Below are positions 27,459 through 34,875 of a stretch of DNA of 64,000 nt, in pieces (within the stretch, counting starts at the first letter, position 1; every line of letters begins with the position of its first letter). Made by a program: the position numbers and the translations under genes. This DNA comes from an uncultured Acidimicrobiales bacterium. GTDB lineage: Bacteria; Actinomycetota; Acidimicrobiia; Acidimicrobiales; CATQHL01. The notes beneath the pieces were generated by a model. It saw only the letters and a program-made list of their open reading frames with translations, searched no databases and was not told where the DNA came from. The stretch covers positions 1,129,931 to 1,193,930 of the forward strand of contig CATQHL010000001.1 in assembly GCA_958295925.1 (NCBI GenBank), written 5' to 3'.

Positions 27459-28073
27459 TCACCTGCCCGTCCGCCTGCCTCTGAGGACACCCGAGAGAGC
27501 TTTGAGGCTACCCCCCGTCCTGACGCTCTCGGGGTCTTCGTAGACACTGATGTGGGAAAGGCTGCGGTACTTCTCGTCGAGGTCAAGCCCGTAACCTATG
27601 ACGAATTCGCGGGGAATGGGAAAGCCCACGTATTTTAAATATTCCGGGGGGATGACGCTGTCGGCCTTCACCAGCAAGGCGCATATCTCGAGCGAAGCCG
27701 GGGAGCGTGCCCGAAGCATTCCCAGCAGGTACTGCAACGTCAGGCCGCTGTCTACGACGTCCTCCACCAGGAGGACGTCCCTGCCCCCGATGTCGGTGTC
27801 AAGATCTTTCAGGATGCGCACCTCACCGCTGCTGCGGGTGCCCGCTCCGTATGAGGACACTGCAAGGAAATCAATCGAGACCGGCAACTTAATCTCCCGC
27901 ATCAGGTCGCTCATGAACATAAACGCCCCTTTGAGCACGCCGATCAGCAGCAGCCTGCGACCCGCATAGTCGGCGCTGATGGCCTTTCCCAGTTCGGCGT
28001 TGCGGCGCGCTATGTCTTCGCCGGAGATAAGCGTGTTTCCAACAGGATCGGCCGGCTTTTTTTGCTTCAAGAC
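27459..28073 (-). CDS. hpt: Hypoxanthine phosphoribosyltransferase
   Basis: LLIGVLKGAFMFMSDLMREI, VLLVEDVVDSGLTLQYLLGML, IPREFVIGYGLDLDEKYRSLSHI; probable GTG start. Confidence 0.93.
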   Translation of the reverse strand, partial: VLKQKKPADPVGNTLISGEDIARRNAELGKAISADYAGRRLLLIGVLKGAFMFMSDLMREIKLPVSIDFLAVSSYGAGTRSSGEVRILKDLDTDIGGRDVLLVEDVVDSGLTLQYLLGMLRARSPASLEICALLVKADSVIPPEYLKYVGFPIPREFVIGYGLDLDEKYRSLSHISVYEDPESVRTGGSLKALSGVLRGRRTGR

Positions 28074-29053
28074 AGAGTCGACTCCAGGAACAGGCGCCCG
28101 CCCGAGCGCCGAAGTCGCCAGTGTCGACCAACATCGGTCGCCCTCGCGCACCCGGTCGCCACGTCGAGCGCTCGACGGGTAGCCGCCTGGTCAAGAGGGT
28201 GCGGAGATCTCGTTTCCCGGGAAATCCATCTCCTCAGGGTCCAGGCCGCCAAGACGGGCGGCAGTTCTGCGACCGCCCGGCAGTCTGCGGGGTCTACTTT
28301 GACGCTGAGATCGTCGAGCAATTCCACAGCGTCGCGCGCCAGGTCGGCGTGACGGCACAGCAGCGGCACGACGTCCCGTTGAAGAACGTCGTTGAGCAGG
28401 GGCATCACCTCCCGCCTGATGCGGTTGCGGCGAAAGGCGGGATCCTCGTTGGAGGGGTCCTGAAACGGCTGCAGGCCGACCAGGCGACAGATATTGGCGG
28501 TGTCGGCGCGGCGGAGGGCCAAAATTGGCCGACGCCAGCCGGGTTGCATGCCTGAAGCGCCGGAAAGCCCGGCGCCCCTGAACAGGTTGAGCAGCACCGT
28601 CTCCGCCTGATCGTCCGCGGTGTGCCCCAGCATCGACCCCTTGGGCAATGCGGCATGCCTGGCATTGCGCGCCCTCTCCTCAAGGTTCGCGCCCGGCTCA
28701 ACTTCAACCCGGACAGAACGGAAGCCCGCCCCCAGGAAAGTGGCTGCTGATTCCACCAGGGCCGCCTCCTCGCCCGAGTTCCGGCGCAGACCGTGATCTA
28801 CATGAACCGCCTCTACGCTCAGGCCGACGGAGGTGGCAAGCACCAGCAGTGCCAGGGAGTCAGCGCCGCCGGAGACTGCACAGACGGCTTGAGCAGGGAC
28901 CGGCGGGAAGTTGCAGCTTCGCAGGTAGCTGAGAAGTTCCGTCGAATCCGAGGACGCAGCACCGCCGACTAGGCGGGGTCCTGCATCCTGGCGATCCACG
29001 ATTCCGGCTCTCGGATCTCCGACATGGTGGGAAGGCACTCTGGACCTCTCCAC
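28067..29053 (-). CDS. tilS: tRNA(Ile)-lysidine synthase
   Basis: AVSGGADSLALLVLA PP-loop, AVHVDHGLRRNS, GHTADDQAETVLLNLFRGAGLSGASGM; exact start uncertain because of overlap with the downstream-numbered gene. Confidence 0.9.
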   Translation of the reverse strand: MERSRVPSHHVGDPRAGIVDRQDAGPRLVGGAASSDSTELLSYLRSCNFPPVPAQAVCAVSGGADSLALLVLATSVGLSVEAVHVDHGLRRNSGEEAALVESAATFLGAGFRSVRVEVEPGANLEERARNARHAALPKGSMLGHTADDQAETVLLNLFRGAGLSGASGMQPGWRRPILALRRADTANICRLVGLQPFQDPSNEDPAFRRNRIRREVMPLLNDVLQRDVVPLLCRHADLARDAVELLDDLSVKVDPADCRAVAELPPVLAAWTLRRWISRETRSPHPLDQAATRRALDVATGCARATDVGRHWRLRRSGGRLFLESTLS

Positions 29054-30039
29054 GCCCTGTCCACAAAATCCATCCCTGAATGCCTCTCCACTTCCTCTAT
29101 GAAGTCCTCCCCGGCCTGGTACTGATTCAATTTGGCCTCAATGCCGGAGACTTGGGTGAAGATTCTGGTAAATCCTCGCGCCGAACGGCGCCGTGCTCTC
29201 AACACCCGCCCGAAGCGGGCAGCCTCGGGCAACTGGTCTGCCCCCGCCCGATCCATGGTCACGTCCCCGTGGCCTTCAAGCAGGCTCATCATCCCTGTGA
29301 GCTTTTCCAGGCTCTCCTGCTGCTCAGCAGGGGCCAGCAGCGTCGACAGGCCGCCAAATCGGAAAGGATCCTCACCCGCCCGACGTGCCTCGAGAATCTT
29401 GCGGACAGCCTCCATCAATCGCTTGGCGTCCGGTTCCACCACGTCGAGAACGTCTTCGACGAGGCTCAGGAAGTGGCTGCGCAGCCAGGGGATGCCCGTG
29501 AACTGCGCCCGATGGGTCACCTCGTGAAGGGCCAGCCACAAACGAAACTCCTGATGCGGGAACCCGTGCCTGCGCTCAAGTCCTGCCACGTTCGGCCCCA
29601 CGTAATACACCATGTCCTGCAATTCGGGGTTGTCGTCCTCGATGATGAGCAGGTCGTACTGACCCAGCACACGAGTAGACATCCAACCCAGCAGAACCCC
29701 TACTTGAGCCCCGGCGATCTTGCGAGTCATCTCCAGCTTGACCCCTGAATCATCGCCACCCTCCGCGAGCCGTTCGCTGAGCGGACGGAGCAGACGCTGG
29801 AAAGAGGCGATGTTGACCTGAATCCACTCGGAGCGGTCTACCACCCGCGAGCGGGCCCGGCCGTTGGCGGACGCCAGCCCAGTTGCCTCGCCCACAAGAA
29901 CCTCCGCCCGCGACGTGGCCTCCCTGAAGTCGTCGACCATGGTGGCGATTTCACGCCAGCGCGGCACCGGGTAGGGCGACTTGTGCGAAACCCGCACGGC
30001 CACGCGCTGAGCGAGGTCCCAGTCCACCGACTGGGACAT
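28969..30039 (-). CDS. Zinc-dependent metallopeptidase-like protein (DUF2342 / F420-biosynthesis-associated family)
   Basis: Start MSQSVDWDLAQRVAVRV; DLLIIEDDNPELQDMVYYVGPNVAGLERRHGFPHQEFRLWLALHEVTHRAQFTGIPWLRSHF with HEVTH motif. Confidence 0.85.
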   Translation of the reverse strand: MSQSVDWDLAQRVAVRVSHKSPYPVPRWREIATMVDDFREATSRAEVLVGEATGLASANGRARSRVVDRSEWIQVNIASFQRLLRPLSERLAEGGDDSGVKLEMTRKIAGAQVGVLLGWMSTRVLGQYDLLIIEDDNPELQDMVYYVGPNVAGLERRHGFPHQEFRLWLALHEVTHRAQFTGIPWLRSHFLSLVEDVLDVVEPDAKRLMEAVRKILEARRAGEDPFRFGGLSTLLAPAEQQESLEKLTGMMSLLEGHGDVTMDRAGADQLPEAARFGRVLRARRRSARGFTRIFTQVSGIEAKLNQYQAGEDFIEEVERHSGMDFVDRAWRGPECLPTMSEIREPESWIARMQDPA

Positions 30040-30197
30040 CAGGCGTCTCTTTCTTCCTGATCCTCCGGGGGAAACCTGGGTCTGACCACCTTTGCGTGGT
30101 AGCCCACGATCGTGGCGATAATTATCAGTATCCCCCCAGCCACCAGAGGCGGGGCAATCCACCAGTGCCAGACAACCGCCAAGGACAGAAAAGTCAT
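30039..30197 (-). CDS. Small membrane protein (52 aa), not in the ORF track
   Basis: Hand translation MTFLSLAVVWHWWIAPPLVAGGILIIIATIVGYHAKVVRPRFPPEDQEERDA*; start/stop overlap with the metallopeptidase gene, single TM helix, charged tail. Confidence 0.7.
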   Translation of the reverse strand: MTFLSLAVVWHWWIAPPLVAGGILIIIATIVGYHAKVVRPRFPPEDQEERDA

Positions 30198-30242
30198 TGC
30201 GTCATCTTAGAAGGCGCCAAGCTTGAACCCTCCGCCCCTGAG

Positions 30243-30572
30243 CTATCCCTGGGGCGGGAAGCTTAGATCGGTGATGTCCAAAGAGTCGAGTTCCACACGC
30301 TTAAGCGTCTCTGAGATGCGGATACGAAGATTCTCCGGTGCTTGAACCCTGCAGTGCAGGGCGACCATCTGCTGAAAGCCAAGTTCCAGCTCCAGCGCAG
30401 CGAGGCAGGGGTCGCAGTTTGCCAGTTCGCTCTTTAGCGCCTCGGCCCGCCCCGGACTGCCGAATCCGTCGGTCGCCTCCATAAGCAGGCGCTGTGCGTG
30501 CTCACACTCGTGAGGTACGCCGTTACATCCGCCGGAATGATCATCCACCCCACAACTCTTCATGCCGGACAC
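30243..30572 (-). CDS. RsrA-type (mycothiol system) anti-sigma factor-like protein
   Basis: Overlaps the sigR-like stop; ELANCDPCLAALELELGFQQMVALHCRVQAPENLRIRI matches the RsrA CxxC...C...AP-xLR-rI layout. Confidence 0.75.
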   Translation of the reverse strand: MSGMKSCGVDDHSGGCNGVPHECEHAQRLLMEATDGFGSPGRAEALKSELANCDPCLAALELELGFQQMVALHCRVQAPENLRIRISETLKRVELDSLDITDLSFPPQG

Positions 30573-31180
30573 CCAACCGCATCACCTACTGCCTGGGGCT
30601 GCAAAGAATGCCCCCCTCCGTTAAGCAGACCCCTGGCTCGGGCAAATTCGTACAGGGACTGTTGCAACTTCTTCCTCCCACGGTGGATGCGGCTCATTAC
30701 CGTGCCAATCGGCACCTCCAGTATCTCAGCAATCTCGGAGTACGTGAAACCCTCCACGTCGGCCAGCAGCACCGCGACCCGATTGATGTCGGGCAGTGAC
30801 TCCACCGCCTTTTGGACTTCCTCAGAGGTCAGGGAAGACATCAACACGTCTTCGGCGCTTCTCCCCAGGGAGGCGCCGCTTTCTTCGCCTCCCAGACGCC
30901 GATAGAGATACATGCCGTCCAACTCGCCCAGATCGGTCTCAGCCGGGCGGCTCTTGCGGCGACGGAAATTGCTGATGTGGGCATTTGCGAGAATGCGAAA
31001 AAGCCACGCACGCAAATTCGTGCCTTCGGTAAATCCGTCAAAGCTCTTGTATGCCCTCAGGTAGGTCTCCTGAACGAGATCTTCTGCGTCGGTGGTGTTG
31101 CCCGTCATTCTGCGGGCCGCCGAATAGAGCTGGTTCATGTAGGGCATTGCCTGTTCCACAAAGCTGGCCCTGTCCGCCAC
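30560..31180 (-). CDS. sigR: ECF RNA polymerase sigma factor, SigR/SigH type
   Basis: LYSAARRMTGNTTDAEDLVQETYLRAYKSFDGFTEGTNLRAWLFRILANAHISNFRRRKSRP; LADVEGFTYSEIAEILEVPIGTVMSRIHRGRKKLQ. Confidence 0.93.
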   Translation of the reverse strand: MADRASFVEQAMPYMNQLYSAARRMTGNTTDAEDLVQETYLRAYKSFDGFTEGTNLRAWLFRILANAHISNFRRRKSRPAETDLGELDGMYLYRRLGGEESGASLGRSAEDVLMSSLTSEEVQKAVESLPDINRVAVLLADVEGFTYSEIAEILEVPIGTVMSRIHRGRKKLQQSLYEFARARGLLNGGGHSLQPQAVGDAVGCPA

Positions 31181-31279
31181 ATCCCCAGTCTATCGGTGGG
31201 CGTTGAGCGCGTGATGAGCGTCGCATCCCCTCGCCCTGCCTTAGCCGCGGCCCTAGCGAGTCACACTGGAAGCGGATGA

Positions 31280-31351
31280 GCCCGGGCGGGGAATCGAACC
31301 CCGGACCTATTCATTACGAGTGAATCGCTCTGCCGACTGAGCTACCCGGGC
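31280..31351 (-). tRNA. tRNA-Thr(CGT)
   Basis: GCCCGGGTAGCTCAGTCGGCAGAGCGATTCACTCGTAATGAATAGGTCCGGGGTTCGATTCCCCGCCCGGGC; 7-bp acceptor, anticodon loop CTCGTAA. Confidence 0.95.
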
Positions 31352-31517
31352 TTTAGGGTTCCATGCAAAGAGCACGGTGCCTCTTTGAACCCCAATCAGG
31401 TTAAGGCATCGGGACGGCTTTCAAGGTGGGCTCCCATGCCAGGCAGAAGCACAAGGCGGCAGCTGAATTCGTTTGAGGCCCGTACCGCTCCCTTGCCCCT
31501 TGGATGCCCAGGCGCCT

Positions 31518-32648
31518 CTAGCGCTGCAACGGGGGAAGCTGGAGGAAGAGGTTCTGAAGAAGGAGCTTTTCGTTGGGATTGAAGACCAGCGCCTTCGCCG
31601 CGGCATTCAGCAGGTCGATGGCTTTCGACGCTTGAGAGGCGGCGGGCCCTGTGAGCATGGCGGAATAGTGGTTGAGCAGCACCGCTAGCCCAAAACGGAG
31701 TTCAGCGTCGTGAAGGGCGCGGCTCAGGCGCGCTCGACGCTGGGAACGTTCAGTGCTGGATTCCGCCGATGCGTCGACGATTCCTTCGGCTTTCCGGGTG
31801 CTTTCGGCAAACTTCCGTGCAGACGCCTCAGAGGCGGCGATGACCCCCAGGGCCTCATCGACCATTACCGCGGCATCTGCGCCTGAAGAGGAAAAGCGCC
31901 TCGGCAGCGATCCCCAGAAATCGTTCCGTCGGCTCAGCCCCTCCCCGGCAGGATAGTGCTCATCCCCGGACGGGTCGAGGGCGGAGGTCAAACTCCACTC
32001 GTTGATCATCAAGTCGTACGCCCGTCGCAGTTCCCCTGCAGAAGCCCGCGCCGCGGACTCGCCCGAGGCAATGGATCGACTGGGCTTGAAGAGCGCCTTG
32101 ACGCAACGGGAGGCCACCGTGACGTGATCTGGACGCACGAAGGCGGCGAGCAGCACAATCACGACAGACTCGGGCGGCTCCTCAAGCGTTTTCAGAATTT
32201 TGGGCGCCACTGTTGGGTGAGCAGTGTGGAAACGGTCCACCAGAATCACCTTGCGTGCCCCCACGGAGGGCTTTCGGCTGGCTTCGACGACGATCAGAGA
32301 GGCCTGTTCGTCGAGCAGGCTGCGGCCTCTTGGCCTTACTTCCACGAAGTCTGGATGCGTACCTTCGAGAACGCTTTGACGATGCCGAGGTGCCGAGGCG
32401 CCATCGGCGGCAGAGGCCATGAGCTCCGCAGCGAAAACCCGGGCTACCTCATGCTTGCCGATGCCGTCCGGCCCTAGGAACAGGTAGGCGTGAAGGGGAG
32501 AGGCCAGGAACGCCTCGAGTTGTCGGGTCAGGCCACTCTCCTCCACCAACGGCGGCCAAGCCGCCTCCCTCAAGGTTTCCTTTCCTGCCCGATGAAAATC
32601 CCCTGGGCGACCACTTACCAGCCCAGACGCTCCGAGACTGCCCTCCAT
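31518..32648 (-). CDS. holB: DNA polymerase III subunit delta'
   Basis: LHAYLFLGPDGIGKHEVARVFAAELM, KVILVDRFHTAHPTVAPKILKTLEEPPESVVIVLLA; start probably internal. Confidence 0.85.
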   Translation of the reverse strand: MEGSLGASGLVSGRPGDFHRAGKETLREAAWPPLVEESGLTRQLEAFLASPLHAYLFLGPDGIGKHEVARVFAAELMASAADGASAPRHRQSVLEGTHPDFVEVRPRGRSLLDEQASLIVVEASRKPSVGARKVILVDRFHTAHPTVAPKILKTLEEPPESVVIVLLAAFVRPDHVTVASRCVKALFKPSRSIASGESAARASAGELRRAYDLMINEWSLTSALDPSGDEHYPAGEGLSRRNDFWGSLPRRFSSSGADAAVMVDEALGVIAASEASARKFAESTRKAEGIVDASAESSTERSQRRARLSRALHDAELRFGLAVLLNHYSAMLTGPAASQASKAIDLLNAAAKALVFNPNEKLLLQNLFLQLPPLQR

Positions 32649-33229
32649 ACCGATTCCGAGACCGCGTTGGGCGGCCTGTCGGCGTCTATCACAACCCAGC
32701 GGTCGGAGTCTTCAGCAGCCAGGGCCTTATAGCCCTCTCGCACACGCAGGTGGAAATCGAGCCCCAGAACCTCGAAGCGGTCCACCTTTTGCCGCATGGT
32801 CGTTCGAACCCGCGCCCGCTCAGGCGAAATGTCCAGCAGCAGCACCAAATCGGACCGAATCCCTCCGGTCGCCCAGTTGGTAAGACTGCGAACAAAATCC
32901 AAGTCGAGCTCACGACCAAACCCTTGATAGGCCAGAAAAGACTCCGCGTAGCGGTCGCAGACGACGTCTGTTCCCTCCAAGAGCGCAGGACGGATGACCT
33001 CTTCGACGTGTTGGGCGCGGTCGGCGGCCATTAGCAAGGCCTCTGAGCGCCAGGTAATCCGGAACTCGGGGGAAAGCAGCAGCCTTCGCAGCTCCCCACC
33101 CAGCTCGGTGTCGCCCGGCTCGAAGGTCAGCAACGCCTCTCGCTGCGCGGCCAGTAGAGCGGCTTGAGTGGATTTGCCGACAGACTCTCCCCCCTCGAAG
33201 GTGACCAGCCTTCCCTCCTGATTCGTCAT
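32615..33229 (-). CDS. tmk: Thymidylate kinase
   Basis: RLVTFEGGESVGKSTQAALLAAQ, DVVCDRYAESFLAYQGFGREL, LVLLLDISPERARVR. Confidence 0.92.
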   Translation of the reverse strand: MTNQEGRLVTFEGGESVGKSTQAALLAAQREALLTFEPGDTELGGELRRLLLSPEFRITWRSEALLMAADRAQHVEEVIRPALLEGTDVVCDRYAESFLAYQGFGRELDLDFVRSLTNWATGGIRSDLVLLLDISPERARVRTTMRQKVDRFEVLGLDFHLRVREGYKALAAEDSDRWVVIDADRPPNAVSESVWRAVSERLGW

Positions 33230-34854
33230 AGTGATTCGCCCGCGTCGTCGCCGGGGACGGCAGTGCCATCGCCAGCCTCCCCGGAGCCGACGCCAGTCTG
33301 CGCTGCTGAGTCTCCCACGCCCTCCGTCTTCGCCCCTTCCGATGCGAATTTAAGAGCGCCTTGCTTCTGCTGTCGCCTCACCAGCAACCCCGCCAGCACG
33401 ATGGTCGCACCCGCAAGCCAAAGGGTTAAGCGCACGCCAGGCAGTTCAATCCTGAAACCGATGTCCAAGGCACCGTCAAACAACCATTCCGAGAGTTGGT
33501 CCAGGCCTGTGGAGAGCGACGGGCCCATCACCAGGGCAAGAACCAGACAGATCCGAAAGATGGAGTTGATCCCAGCGAAGACCCGCCCTCGCAACTCGTC
33601 TGCAGTGTTGGAATGAAGCAGGGTGAAGCCCAGCACATACACCCCTCCGGCACTCAGGCCCAGCGCACCGGCCATAAGAATTACGCCGGTCAGTGTGCTG
33701 AGCGTCGCCGCCAGGAATAGCGAAACACCGGCTGCGGCGACCGAGACGGCGAAAATAAATTCCTTGTTGAGCTTTTGCTGAACTACAAGCAACACCCCCA
33801 CGCCTATAGCAACCCCCACGCCCAGCCCTGTCGTGACGTACCCGAAGTCTCTTGACAGGTTGTCGTCGACGATTCCGACCACTTCCCGCAGATAGACAAG
33901 GGCGAGCGGCACCAACATCCCACCACCAATGAGCGCGGTGGCAAGCCCGAAGCCGATTGGGCGCACGGTGGAGTTCCCAAACACATAGCCCCAACCCTCG
34001 CGCGTCTCCCTGACAAAATTCCGCCAGATGACGGAGAACTTCTGTCCTGGGCGAACGCCCCCCCGCCTCATGCGACGGACGCGCTCCCGCGTCTTCTTCC
34101 AAGCTTCCAATAACTTCCTGGTGAGCTTCACCCCAACCACCGAACCGTCAGATGTTCTGATAAAGAACAACAGAACTGCCGAGACGACGAACGTGAGGGA
34201 GTTGATGTAGAAGGCGAAGGCCTCCTTCTCCAGCCGCAGCGCTTTAGCAAACCCTGAGTTCTCCAGCCCAATGGCGGCACTCTGCACCCCTGTGAGCACC
34301 AGGGCGGCGATTGGGAACATCCCGTAGGTGGCGAGCATCGAAAGCGAGTTGGCCGTGGTGAGGTGCTTTCGATCCAACAGGTTGGGAACCATCGCCTCCT
34401 TGGCCGGAATCCAGACAAGCGTGAAGGCCTCAATAACGAGCGAAGCCAGCACGAGCGCCCAGAGGCTGTTCACAAAGGGAACGAAAAGGAAGATGCCGGC
34501 TCGCGCCAAGTCGCAGACAATCATCAGCCGGCGACGGTCGAAGCGGTCGGCCAGCACGCCCGCAATCTGAGAGAAGAACAATCCCGGCACCAGACGGGTG
34601 GCCATTACAAAGGCGATCGACAGCTCGGGGTTGGCTCCCACGCGCTCAGCCACGATCGCCAAGGCCAGGAACCCCAGCCAGTCACCCAGGGACGTCACCA
34701 GTTGCGCTGACCAGAGATGACGGAATTGCCGAGTCCCGAACACGCGATCCGAGAAATTCCGCCAGTTCCTTCCCAGGTTCCCGGCCCAACTGGATATCTC
34801 GTCCGGGAGAGGGTCTACGGGCTCAGGTCGTTTGCGCTCATAGTCAGCCGGCAT
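33226..34854 (-). CDS. Major facilitator superfamily transporter (MFS_3-like)
   Basis: FRHLWSAQLVTSLGDWLGFLALAIVAERVG, GLFFSQIAGVLADRFDRRRLMIVCDLARAG, multiple TM helices. Confidence 0.9.
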   Translation of the reverse strand: MPADYERKRPEPVDPLPDEISSWAGNLGRNWRNFSDRVFGTRQFRHLWSAQLVTSLGDWLGFLALAIVAERVGANPELSIAFVMATRLVPGLFFSQIAGVLADRFDRRRLMIVCDLARAGIFLFVPFVNSLWALVLASLVIEAFTLVWIPAKEAMVPNLLDRKHLTTANSLSMLATYGMFPIAALVLTGVQSAAIGLENSGFAKALRLEKEAFAFYINSLTFVVSAVLLFFIRTSDGSVVGVKLTRKLLEAWKKTRERVRRMRRGGVRPGQKFSVIWRNFVRETREGWGYVFGNSTVRPIGFGLATALIGGGMLVPLALVYLREVVGIVDDNLSRDFGYVTTGLGVGVAIGVGVLLVVQQKLNKEFIFAVSVAAAGVSLFLAATLSTLTGVILMAGALGLSAGGVYVLGFTLLHSNTADELRGRVFAGINSIFRICLVLALVMGPSLSTGLDQLSEWLFDGALDIGFRIELPGVRLTLWLAGATIVLAGLLVRRQQKQGALKFASEGAKTEGVGDSAAQTGVGSGEAGDGTAVPGDDAGESL

Positions 34855-34875
34855 TTGACGGTCTTCTCGCCAGTC

